A stretch of 64,000 nt of DNA from Bathynomus jamesi (lineage: Eukaryota; Arthropoda; Malacostraca; Isopoda; Cirolanidae), in contig JAJOZX010000481.1 of NCBI GenBank assembly GCA_023014485.1, positions 844,001 to 908,000 of the forward strand, given 5' to 3'. A program made the position numbers and the translations under genes. This document shows positions 53,606-63,293 of the stretch, in pieces. The notes under the pieces were generated by a model. It was not told where the DNA came from, did no database searches, and saw only the letters and a program-made list of their open reading frames with translations. Position 1 is the stretch's first letter; each line of letters starts with the position of its first letter.

Positions 53606-55527
53606 GTACTGGGACCAGCCTCGCCATTTCCAGTGACAGCACCCCCTTGAGGGCCCTGCCTCTGAGGTTGAGGAGCTGGCATGGCTGACACTGGCCGATT
53701 TCCTGCATGAGAGACAGGACTCCCTCCCGCCGGTGCCGGAGCACCCTGCTGTTGGGCTTGACAGAACCGGGCAATATGCCCAAAGTTCCCACATGCCCTA
53801 CATTCATACCCAGGTGTTCTGCATTCATACGCCATGTGTCCCATCTGCCCACATGCAAAACACGCACCCACTCTTCTTCTACAGGTCTCTATACTATGTC
53901 CCCCTCTACCGCAATATGCACACCCTCTCACATTCCCCATATTCCCTCCATTCACTGGCCCTCTTTGCTCATTCATTGTTGACTGGCCTTGAAGCCCTTG
54001 CCTTCTATACGTTTGCCCCAGCATCGGACCATTCATTCTGGGACCCGATGTGGGAGGAGGCCCTGGTTGTTGCATGGCCGACCCTCCATACACCCTTGTG
54101 AATTCGTTCACAAAGTTAGCCAGCATTTCCATTGGGTTTTGGGCCATGGATGCTTGGCTAACTGGAGGGTGACCTGGCCTAGTATTTCTTAATGCGTCCG
54201 CATAACTAGGAAACACAGGTACTTGTTCCTCCCTCATCGCTGTCCCCATTCGCACATCTGCTTCCCTATTACGCCCAATCACACTCTCATACACTCGGTC
54301 CTCTAACAATTCCAAGATTTCATGCCACTTCAAACGTGTCCCTCTCACTCTTACACACTCTTTCCTCTTAACATTCAAAAACTCTCTCACACTCTCAGGT
54401 ACTGTCTCAATCAACTTTCTTACCAACCTTTTATTCTCATCTATCCCATCATCTCCAAATTTCTTTCTCGCCAAAGTTTCAAGTCTATATGCATACAAAT
54501 CAATACTCTCCCCCTTCTGCATCCTTGCTCTCTCAAAATCATCCTTCTTTCGATATTTCACACCCCCTCTTATTCTTAACACTTGCTCCACCAATCTCTC
54601 CCTTAACACCTCATACTTCACAGGCACTCCTGAATTTACAACAACATTGTAAAACTCTAGCAACCTACCTTCCAAACAGTCACCCATCTCTTTCACCCAA
54701 TACTCAGGAGCGTCTGGATACTTGCTCTTACAATAACGTTCATACTCTTTCAAAAACTCTTGTACATCTCTCCCACTATAAACATTAAATTTTGCAACCT
54801 TCGGAATCTCCCTAATTAAGATTCCCTTATGCACTCTTACACCCTCACTCGTATCACTCTCAGTTTCAGTCTCACTCTCACTCTCATACATACTGTCCTC
54901 AATGCTGGAATAGAGGGAGTCATCTGCACTAACGCAGCGTTGAACCTTCCGAGAAGCCCTCTTACCAGATGCCCTCCGAGCCCCCTTCATTCCCGCCTTG
55001 CCCCTCTTAGCCTGCCCTTCCATCCTCTTACCTTTCTCCCTCTGATCCTCACCCTCAAGCTTCTTCTTACCCTCCTTAGGGGTGGAATGCACCATCACCT
55101 TGTAAGGTCTTTCTTCTTTCCCCTCACTCACGCTTTCACTCCCTTCTCCTTCCAGGCCCCCTACTGCTACATCCTTTAGATGTGCCCCTTTCTTACTACC
55201 AACACCCTTACTATTTTCCCCTTCAAAACCCCCCTTCCCTTCCTTTTTCACTTTCCCATCAAGCTTGCCCTCCAACTCACTCATTCTCTTAACCATTGCC
55301 TTTAACCCATCATCCATCTCTTTCTTACTCTCAATCATTCTTTCTTCCATCTCTTGACGACAAACTACTAATTCTTTACTCTGTTCCTCTAATCTACTCT
55401 GCAATTTCCCCAAAACATTCTCTAATTCTGCCTTCTGTAACTCTAACTGATGGTTCCTAGCCTTTTCTACCTCTAATGCCTCCTCTATCTCCCTCAACCT
55501 CCTTTCTAACTCCTCCTTGGTAGGCAT
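53593..55527 (-). CDS. Gag of Gypsy-type copy 2 (intact, 644 codons)
   Basis: Structural protein of the retrotransposon particle. Start MPTKEELERRL at 55,527. Residues 1-95 form a strong predicted coiled coil (heptad-rich E/K/L), then a basic, serine-rich linker to about residue 200. A helical capsid-like region runs about 225-425 (FNVYSGRDVQEFLKEYERY, KKDDFERARMQKGESIDLYA), followed by a proline/glutamine-rich stretch. Three zinc knuckles, all CX2CX4HX4C, lie at about residues 537-590: CAYCGRGGHSIETC, CFACGQMGHMAYEC and CRACGNFGHIARFC. An N-terminal coiled coil of this length is uncommon among Gypsy Gags. The stop TAG lies two codons after the slippery site. Confidence 0.92.
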   Translation of the reverse strand: MPTKEELERRLREIEEALEVEKARNHQLELQKAELENVLGKLQSRLEEQSKELVVCRQEMEERMIESKKEMDDGLKAMVKRMSELEGKLDGKVKKEGKGGFEGENSKGVGSKKGAHLKDVAVGGLEGEGSESVSEGKEERPYKVMVHSTPKEGKKKLEGEDQREKGKRMEGQAKRGKAGMKGARRASGKRASRKVQRCVSADDSLYSSIEDSMYESESETETESDTSEGVRVHKGILIREIPKVAKFNVYSGRDVQEFLKEYERYCKSKYPDAPEYWVKEMGDCLEGRLLEFYNVVVNSGVPVKYEVLRERLVEQVLRIRGGVKYRKKDDFERARMQKGESIDLYAYRLETLARKKFGDDGIDENKRLVRKLIETVPESVREFLNVKRKECVRVRGTRLKWHEILELLEDRVYESVIGRNREADVRMGTAMREEQVPVFPSYADALRNTRPGHPPVSQASMAQNPMEMLANFVNEFTRVYGGSAMQQPGPPPTSGPRMNGPMLGQTYRRQGLQGQSTMNEQRGPVNGGNMGNVRGCAYCGRGGHSIETCRRRVGACFACGQMGHMAYECRTPGYECRACGNFGHIARFCQAQQQGAPAPAGGSPVSHAGNRPVSAMPAPQPQRQGPQGGAVTGNGEAGPSTGNA

Positions 55528-55647
55528 CTCTAAAGATGCTACCCTACTTCACTTCTACTCTATTACTACTACACCCAACCTACAACTACTCTTTCACTCT
55601 TCTTCTATACAACCCAACCAGGAAACAACCCACTTTTCTGAGTGGAA

Positions 55648-55665
55648 GTCCCTGTTCGGGCGCCA
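55648..55665 (-). promoter_or_regulatory. Primer binding site, tRNA-Lys type (copy 2)
   Basis: Minus-strand TGGCGCCCGAACAGGGAC, nine bases inside the 5' LTR edge; same as copy 1. Confidence 0.9.
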
Positions 55666-55674
55666 CTTATTTTA

Positions 55675-56638
55675 TGTGGTGGGATTCGGATTAACCTAAC
55701 GGCACCACGAATAAGAATTTTTCTTTTGTTTAAGACCCACGAAACCAGGCTGCTTACCTTGAAGGGTTGTTGGATCCAGGCTCGCTGCCCAGACCCCGAT
55801 TCCACGACTGCTGGCTCCTGCCACCAACAGTTCTTACTTGCCAGAATAGCTTCCTTCTATTAGTGGTTCCTATCTCCGGCATCCCCTTCCTAACAGAACT
55901 TAAAGTTCCCTTGGTCCAATAACGGTCTTCAGCCTCAGACAAATCCAGCCTGACTTTAGTTTCCTCTGTTATGTTCTTTATTTTCTCTTGTCAAATTACC
56001 CTCTTAAACTATATTTTTTATTATTTATATTTCCACACATGCGCCAATTGGTTCCCCCACTTCTCAAAACTCGAGTTTTGACACACACGCCGACACTTTT
56101 AAACCTCAGAAGCGTCTCTTTTACTAAATTTGTTTATTCTTCTTTTCATTTGTTTGTTTGTTTGTTAATACTTAACTCAGTACTTTATTATTCATTTACT
56201 AACAGGGTTTTACAAGCGACTGTCCAACTCTCACTCTTTTTCCCATACTAATTTAATAAAACTGTTTTATTCCTCATTCCTTGTTTACAAGTTTAACATT
56301 TCTTTATATAACTTATTGTTTAGTCTTTTCATTCATTAAAATATTAACATTAACATATCTTATAACTATTTCTTTATTTATTTGTTTGCTAATATTAATA
56401 TTTAGTACTTAATGTTTATTATTTATCTTAATTAATAGTTTACTACTATCTTTCTAATTTCTTATAACAGTTATCTTATTCATTATTTGTTTGCTGGAAA
56501 GAGAGAGAGAACCATTAAAATCCTTTCTATAACAAATATTTCATTCAAAAATCAAAGAAATTTAATATATAAATAATAATAATCAAGGCCAGGGGGAAAG
56601 GGCTGAGAACTAAAAGGGGAAAGGGTTCACCCTCCACA
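55675..56638 (-). repeat. 5' LTR of Gypsy-type copy 2
   Basis: 964 bp, TGTGGTGGG to CCTCCACA as written on the plus strand. Joins LINE 2 at 56,639. Confidence 0.95.
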
Positions 56639-58000
56639 CCATTCACCTTCAGCTGCGGATCGTCCTTTGTCGAATGTTACGTTCCCGCTGCCTGGGAACG
56701 AGCCCTATAACCATCTCTATGATGCGGGAACTTCGGGCTGCCTTGGCAACCCGTCGTTCTTCCGCCCCTGGCCCTGATGACATTCCGTATGACTTTCTTT
56801 GGAATCTGCACCCGATGGCCCTACACTTCTTGCTGGATCTTTTCAACCAGGTGTGGGTTGAGGGGTCATTCCCTTCCTATTGGAGGGAGGCAATTGTGGT
56901 CCCGATACCTAAGCAGGGGAAGGATCCGGCGGAGGTGGCAGGCTATCGGCCTATTGCCTTGATGAGCTGTTTATGCAAGCTCCTTGAAAAGATGGTGGCC
57001 GTCGGACTTTCCTTTACACTGGAGTCGCTTGGGTTATACCCCCCGACCCAGTATGGCTTTCAGCGATTTCAGGGTACTCTGGACCTCCTTCTCCTTGGTC
57101 ATGATGTACGGGAGGCCTTTTCCCGCTGGAATCTTGTTCTGGCCATCTTTTTTGATGTCCAAAACGCCTATGACACGACCCATCAGGGAGTTGTCATGGA
57201 CCGTTTGAAGTCTCTTGGTTTTGTGGGCTTTTTGCCCACATTTCTTCGCAACTTCCTCTGCTGTCACACTTTCCGCGTCTGTAATGGGGCGGCCCTATCT
57301 GACCTGTATGTTCAGGAGGAGGGGGTGCCCCAGGGGTGTGTCTTGAGTGTCTCCTGCTTCAATCTGGTCATGTCTGCGCTACCGGGAGCCCTTCCGCCCT
57401 CAGTGCGATATTCCATCTATGCCGATGATCTGGCTGTCTATGCCATGGGGACGAGTCCCCCCCTCGTGGAGAGGCAAGTCCAACTCGTGGTCAATCGAGT
57501 TGAACGCTGGGCGTCGTCGGTGGGCCTTACGCTGTCTTCCCTGAAGACTTCGTGTGTGGCCTTCCTTCCGCCGAGGAGATGGGGATCCGGCGCCGTCCCG
57601 ACCTTTAATCTTACACTCGGGGGTCAGCCTCTGGCCCTTGTTCAGTCAGTGTGTTTTCTGGGTGTGTTTTTTGACAGCTGTTTGAGCTGGGTTCCCCACC
57701 TTCGCCGGCTGCACGTGTCTGCAAAACGTACCCTGGATTTGCTGGGACATCTGTCGCATACTAAATAGGGCGCGGATAGGCGGACACTCCTCCGTTTGTA
57801 CGTGTCCCTGGTACAGTCAAAATTAGATTATGGGAGTGTGGTGTATGGCTCTATCTCCCGTAGTGACGGCTGAGTCCCGCACGGCCCTTCGGATACTGGA
57901 TCCGGTCCTCTCTAGAGGACTGCGCCTGCACATGTCCTCTGGCACCTTCCACTCCTCTCTGGTTGATAGTCTGCAGGTTGAGTGCGACATCCCTCCCTTG
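56639..58000 (+). pseudogene. LINE 2 reverse transcriptase, main part
   Basis: Resumes LINE 2 after the nest. Open from 56,674 to 57,768: GPDDIPYDFLWNLHP, VVPIPKQGKDP, GYRPIALMSCLCKLLEKM, PPTQYGFQRFQGT, IFFDVQNAYDTT (block A), GVPQGCVLSVSCFN (block B), SIYADDLAVY (YADD) and LKTSCVAFLP. A TAG after LLGHLSHTK (57,768) and frameshifts near 56,700 and 57,850 break it. Downstream LDPVLSRGLRLHM continues the thumb region. Confidence 0.85.
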
Positions 58001-58904
58001 GGGGATCGGAGGTCGTCCTCATTGCTAAGCACTATCTCCGGATCCTCCGTCTTCCCAACTCTCCTCTGTTCCAGGTGGTGGAGAGGGCGTTCTGCTGGGG
58101 TGGGGGTTGGTATTTCACCGACATGGTGACCTCCCTCCTCGATGGTATGGGCACTCCTCCTCCATCTGTTATACCGGCCTCTTTCAGGGGTGTTGCACCC
58201 TGGGAGAGCACCCCTGTTGCGTGCTGTAGGGCATTGCGCCCCATTCGCAGGGCCGATTCTGACTCTACCTTGCTTCGGTCTCTGTTCCTTCAGCATGCAG
58301 CGTGTCACTCTGCATGTGTTGCGGTCTTCACGGATGGCTCGAGGTCGTCCGGGGGCGTTGGGGCCGCGGCTGTTCCCCAGTCGTCTGCCCTTGCTCCCCG
58401 ATGTACCCGTCTCCCTGATGAGGCTTCTGTTTTCAGGGTGGAGCTCTATGCCATTCTGAGCACTCTGGAGGTGGTGCGGGAGCATCCGGATTGGTCGTTT
58501 GTCATCTATTCGGATTCCCGCAGTGCCCTGGATGGCCTGGAGTGTTTTGACCCTGTCCACCCACTGGTCCGATGAATCCAGCTACTGTGCCATACCCTTG
58601 TCGCTTTCGGTGGCAAGGAGGTGGTATTTTGCTGGATCCCTGCACATGTTAACGTGGCTGGTAATGAGGCTGCCGATCGAGCTGCCCATTCCGCGTGCTG
58701 ACTACAGGTTTCACCCGTGTCCCTCCCCTTTTCTGATTATATCTCTGGCTTCCGTAGGTTTTTGCGCTCCCGGTGGCAGAGTCACTGGGATGGCGCTACA
58801 GATAAACTTTGCAAGATTAAACCCAAATTGGGATGTTGGGCCTCCTCCTTCCATCGGTCGCGCCATAAGGAGGTGGCTCTGGCCCACCTCTGTATTGGCC
58901 ACAC
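58001..58904 (+). pseudogene. LINE 2 RNase H domain
   Basis: VAVFTDGSRSSGGVGAA (Asp), VELYAILSTLEVV (Glu), VIYSDSRSALDGLE (Asp), then a TGA and a frameshift near 58,575 followed by FCWIPAHVNVAGNEAADRAA-type codons in another frame (58,620-58,700). HRSRHKEVALAHLCIGHT leads to the MITE at 58,905. Counterpart of LINE 1 at 12,580-11,693. Confidence 0.8.
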
Positions 58905-59840
58905 TAGTGATGTAAAAAAACCGTTTTTTTTTTTTTTTTTTTTTTTAATTAATATAGATATTGCCAATTTAATTATAAGGTATACTTTGCAATGATTATA
59001 TATTATAAAAATAAATAAATAAATAAATAAATAATAAAATAGGCCATATGGTACCAGTATAGAATGTCCTTTTCAGCCTATTTACAGAAAAAACTGGCCT
59101 CTTTCTTGCACTGAAAGTCTTGTATCTTGAGATCCATTAAACTTGCGAGAACACTGGCTGGGAGCTGACTGCCCATTGTCCAACCTTTCCAGGACTCTCC
59201 CATCCATTCCTCAGATTTTGAATCTCCCACTTAACTATCCTTTAGACCCGCGATGAATACCCCCCCCCCCCCCACGAGACCATCCATATATATATACATA
59301 CACATACACCCATATACATATACCAATATATATACATACACATACACCCATATACATATATACCAATATATACATAAATACTTATATATACATTTATATC
59401 TATTGTAACCCCATAACATGCATACATCCAGAATTCCAGATACATACGCATGCATACTCACATATATACCTACACAAACTCATACACCTCTATTTCGCCC
59501 TTCATTACCTCCGAGATCATTTAGCACATACAGTAATATCCATACAGCCAAAAGAAACCAATTAAGCACAGACAGAGCAGCAAAGCTAGTATTATATCCC
59601 AAAATGCAAAATTCCAAGAAAGTGAAGTAAAACATGGTGCTACATTGGCTTTGTCAACATCCAAATCTGCAATAAATACCAGTACCTGTGATATTGAAAC
59701 TATTTGCTTTAATCAATCTAGTGATAATGATTCTTCAATGGAAATAGAATCAGATAATGAAAGTTAAACAGCATTAGGTTAACACAAAGGTTAAAGAAGG
59801 AGATGAATATTTATATTTTTTTATTTTCTATTTGGAATAA

Positions 59841-59885
<45 letters not shown>

Positions 59886-60460
59886 TATATATACACTGGT
59901 ATTCTTGCCAATCACAATTATATCTATTGTTTTATACCAGTATTATGGATATTATACCAGTACCTGTGATATTGAAACTAGCATATATGCTCTACCCAAT
60001 CTAGTGATGATTCTTCCATGGAATGAAGGTTAACCAACATTAGGTTAACAAAAAGGTTAAAAAAAAGGTGAATATTTTTTTTTCGATCTGGAATATATAT
60101 ACTGGTACTCTTGCCAATCACAATTATGTATATGTTTGAAATGAGGAAGAATGTTTTATGTTCTAGTTAAAAAATATAGGTATATACATTAAAAAATGAG
60201 GGTTTGTTTTTCCTTTCTATTATATACTTTTTGTGTGATTCAGTTTTTCTAAAAGATGACTATATACATATACTAGGTATAACCGTATAAGCATGGTAGT
60301 ATAGTAAATTATAGGTAATACTAATATACTTATTAGATTAAAGGAAGAAAAATATGGAATAAGTTTAAAACAATAAAAACAAAAAAAAACAGACTATCTT
60401 CGTTTTAAACAAAAAAAACAACAAAAAAAACGACACAATAAAAAATGACTCACATCACTA
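58905..60460. mobile_element. hAT MITE, copy 2 (1556 bp)
   Basis: Same element as 19,026-20,554. TAGTGATGTAAAAAAACCG start, ACTCACATCACTA end, exact 8-bp duplication GGCCACAC (58,897-58,904 and 60,461-60,468). It interrupts LINE 2 in the codons for GHT after RNase H. Differs from copy 1 mainly in T-run and (TA)n length and small indels. Confidence 0.92.
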
Positions 60461-60496
60461 GGCCACACCCACCTGGAGCACCGACAATTCAGCGCA

Positions 60497-60850
60497 GGAC
60501 AATTCAACGCAAAAAACAATCAACGCAAGACAAACATTCAACGCAAGACAAACAATTCAACGCAAGACAAACAATTCAACGCAAGAAAACAATTCAACGC
60601 AAGACAAACAATTCAACGCAAGACAAACAATTCAACGCAAGACAAACAATTCAACGCAAGACAAACAATTCAACGCAAGACAAACAATTCAACGCAAGAC
60701 AAACAATTCAACGCAAGACAAACAATTCAACGCAAGACAAACAATTCAACGCAAGACAAACAATTCAACGCAAGACAAACAATTCAACGCAAGACAAACA
60801 ATTCAACGCAAGACAAACAATTCAGCGCAAGACAATTCAGCGCAAGACAG
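60497..60850. repeat. 19-bp satellite, aattcaacgcaagacaaac
   Basis: About 17 units with variants at both edges (AGCGCAGGAC and AGCGCAAGAC) that resemble the element ends. The unit itself appears derived from the terminal sequence GACAATTCAGCGCA. Confidence 0.95.
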
Positions 60851-60951
60851 TACAGTTAAAAGTTTAGTTAAAAATAAATTGCAATAAATAAAAAAGAGAA
60901 AAATTTGTATATTTATACTGTATATAGGTATGCTAAATTGGGTCTGTATCG

Positions 60952-61610
60952 AAGGAGTGACATTTCAAAGGAGTGACATTTCAAAGGAGTGACATTTCAA
61001 AGGAGTGACATTTCAAAGGAGTGACATTTCAAAGGAGTGACATTTCAAAGGAGTGACATTTCAAAGGAGTGACATTTCAAAGGAGTGACATTTCAAAGGA
61101 GTGACATTTCAAAGGAGTGACATTTCAAAGGAGTGACATTTCAAAGGAGTGACATTTCAAAGGAGTGACATTTCAAAGGAGTGACATTTCAAAGGAGTGA
61201 CATTTCAAAGGAGTGACATTTCAAAGGAGTGACATTTCAAAGGAGTGACATTTCAAAGGAGTGACATTTCAAAGGAGTGACATTTCAAAGGAGTGACATT
61301 TCAAAGGAGTGACATTTCAAAGGAGTGACATTTCAAAGGAGTGACATTTCAAAGGAGTGACATTTCAAAGGAGTGACATTTCAAAGGAGTGACATTTCAA
61401 AGGAGTGACATTTCAAGGAGTGACATTTCAAAGGAGTGACATTTCAAAGGAGTGACATTTCAAAGGAGTGACATTTCAAAGGAGTGACATTTCAAAGGAG
61501 TGACATTTCAAAGGAGTGACATTTCAAAGGAGTGACATTTCAAAGGAGTGACATTTCAAAGGAGTGACATAAATACCGTAACGGAGTGACAAATCGGAGA
61601 TAAAATTCAA
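60952..61610. repeat. 16-bp satellite, aaaggagtgacatttc
   Basis: About 38 near-perfect units; one unit near 61,416 lacks one A. The last units decay to aacggagtgacaaatcgg. Homogeneity suggests recent expansion. Confidence 0.97.
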
Positions 61611-61801
61611 AGGAGTATAATTATTAAAATTTTATTTAAAAAAAACAAAATTTGTTAGAATTGTTAAAATTAAGATTTTATTTCAAAAACTAGAAACCTA
61701 ACTTAACCTAACAGTTGCAAGCCTCTCTTCCCTCTGGATTTGTTCTTTCTTCTTCTTTGTTGGTATTTTCGCGCTGAATTGTCTTTGCGCTGAATTGTCG
61801 G

Positions 61802-63266
61802 GTCACGCACCCACCTGTAATTCCTGGGTTCGATTCCCGGGTGGGTGCCTTATTTTTCATTTGTTTGTTATTTCTCTTCCTCGTGTGCAGAACACTCCTC
61901 TATATATTACGTCATTTCTATACATTAATATACTGCCTGGTCATTGCAGTTAAATGTACATATTCACGATTTGCGAGGGTGCCCTCTCAAGGCATTGGTT
62001 TCTGCCCTATGTAGGAGAATTACAACTTCTGATTATCGTGGCTCCGTAGTGTAGTGGTTAGCACGTCTGACCGGCAATTGGAAGATCCTGGGTTCGATTC
62101 CCGGGCGGGTGCCTTATTTTTCATTTGTTTGTTATTTCTCTTCCTCGTGTGCAGAACACTCCTCTATATATTACGTCGTTTCTATACATTAATATACTGC
62201 GTGGTCATTGCAGTTAAATGTACATATTCACGATTTGCGAGGGTGCCCTCTCAAGGCATGGTTTCTGCCCTATGTAGGAGAATTAAACTTCTGATTATCG
62301 TGGCTCCGTAGTGTAGTGGTTAGCACGTCTGACGGCAATTGGAAGATCCTGGGTTCGATTCCGGCGGGTGCCTTATTTTTCATTTGTTTGTTATTTCTCT
62401 TCCTCGTGTGCAGAACACTCCTCTATATATTACGTCGTTTCTATACATTAATATACTGCATGGTCATTGCAGTTAAATGTACATATTCACGATTTGCGAG
62501 GGTGCCCTCTCATGGCATTGGTTTCTGCCCTATGTAGGAGAATTACAACTTCTGATTATCGTGGCTCCGTAGTGTAGTGGTTAGCACGTCTGACCGGCAA
62601 TTGGAAGATCCTGGGTTCGATTCCTGGCGGGTGCCTTACTTTCATTTTTTTTGTTATTTCTCTTCTCGTGTGCAGAACACTCCTCTATATATTACGTAAT
62701 TTCTATACATTAATATACTGAGTGGTCATTGCAGTTAATGTACATATCACGATTTGCGAGGGTGCCCTCTCAAGGCATTGGTTTCTGCCCTATGTAGGAG
62801 AATTACAACTTCTGATTATCGTGGCTCCGTAGTGTAGTGGTTAGCACGTCGACCGGCAATTGGAAGATCCTGGGTTCGATTCCGGGCGGGTGCCTTATTT
62901 TTCATTTGTTGTTATTTCTCTTCCTCGTGTGCAGAACACTCCTCTATATATTACGTCGTTTCTATCATTAATATACTGCATGGTCATTGCAGTTAAATGT
63001 AATATTCACGATTTGCGAGGGTGCCCTCTCATGGCATTGGTTTCTGCCTATGTAGGAGAATTACAACTTCTGATTATCGTGGCTCCGTAGTGTAGTGGTT
63101 AGCACGTCTGACCGGCAATTGGAAGATCCTGGGTTCGATTCCTGGGCGGGTGCCTTATTTTTCATTTGTTTGTTATTTCTCTTCCTCGTGTGCAGAACAC
63201 TCCTCTATATATTACGTAATTTCTATACATTAATATACTGAGTGGTCATTGCAGTTAAATGTATAT
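61802..63266 (+). repeat. Tandem array of tRNA-like units (about 260 bp each)
   Basis: Five complete tRNA-like heads start at 62,040, 62,302, 62,563, 62,823 and 63,081, preceded by a half unit at 61,802-61,849. Each head (about 73 bp) is followed by a shared tail of about 185 bp (catttgtttgttatttctct through gattatcgt). Units differ by one-base deletions giving periods of 258-264. An array of Pol III-type units with A box and B box is either a tandemly amplified tRNA-derived SINE or a tRNA-like satellite. Confidence 0.85.
62040..62113 (+). tRNA. tRNA-like sequence (probable pseudogene)
   Basis: Representative of the five heads. D arm GTGT/GCAC with loop AGTGGTTA, and T arm CTGGG/CCCGG with loop TTCGATT, are canonical, as is the B box GGTTCGATTCC. 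The anticodon stem TCTGA/TTGGA closes with two wobble pairs around loop CCGGCAA, giving a nominal GGC (Ala) anticodon but C instead of T at position 33. The acceptor stem has mismatches and two extra bases follow the T arm. Not a convincing functional tRNA. Confidence 0.4.
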
Positions 63267-63293
63267 AATAATATATATATATATATATATATA

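Larger units (their letters stand above)
33964..56638 (-). mobile_element. Ty3/Gypsy-type LTR retrotransposon, copy 2 (outer, minus strand)
   Basis: LTRs at 55,675-56,638 (5') and 33,964-34,919 (3'), PBS at 55,648-55,665, Gag 55,527-53,593, Pol from there leftwards, PPT at 34,920-34,931. The body is split by copy 1 (40,082-50,818) and holds a mariner (35,114-36,863). Net length without these is about 10.2 kb. Host flanks read CCGT on the left and CCAT on the right, a 4-bp duplication with one mismatch. Copy 2 carries the better-preserved Gag, protease-RT-RNase H, second protease and integrase frames. Confidence 0.85.
30326..60480 (+). mobile_element. RNase H-bearing non-LTR retrotransposon LINE 2, opened by nested insertions
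   Basis: Plus-strand relative of LINE 1. Pieces: 30,326-33,963 (leader, ORF1, endonuclease, start of RT), 56,639-58,904 (rest of RT, RNase H) and 60,469-60,480 (a few codons after the MITE). The gaps are the 22.7-kb Gypsy-type nest and a hAT MITE. Codon-by-codon alignment with LINE 1 proves continuity: WWTPAYHQAVCERKRATCRF lies before the nest and MRELRAALATRRSSAPGPD after it. Its own ORFs are frameshifted, so it decayed as well as being split. The 3' end is replaced at 60,481 by a satellite-filled element. Confidence 0.85.
60481..61801. mobile_element. Satellite-filled element with 16-bp inverted ends
   Basis: CCGACAATTCAGCGCA at 60,481-60,496 is repeated exactly inverted at 61,786-61,801. 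Inside are a 19-bp tandem array, a short spacer, a 16-bp tandem array and a 230-bp AT-rich tail. No target duplication is evident and no protein is encoded. Elements whose ends or interiors expand into satellites are known among Helentrons and some MITEs; I cannot decide between these. Confidence 0.55.

Noticed and set aside
33960..56642. Exact target duplication for Gypsy-type copy 2
   Set aside because: Flanks are CCGT and CCAT, one mismatch in four; reported as probable only, with continuity of LINE 2 as the stronger evidence.
60445..60867. 140-codon open frame with QFNARQTIQRKTNN repeats
   Set aside because: A 19-bp repeat read in all three frames in turn; openness comes from the repeat, not selection.
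60481..61801. 8-bp target duplication around the satellite-filled element
   Set aside because: Left flank ends GGAGCA and right flank starts GTCACG; no match. A shared CCCACCTG lies near both edges but not adjacent to them and is probably chance.
61802..63266. CRISPR-like array (regular repeats with spacers)
   Set aside because: Eukaryotic context, and the whole 260-bp unit is conserved with no variable spacers.
61802..63266. Cluster of functional tRNA genes
   Set aside because: Acceptor stem mispairs, C instead of T at position 33 and extra bases after the T arm argue against working tRNAs.
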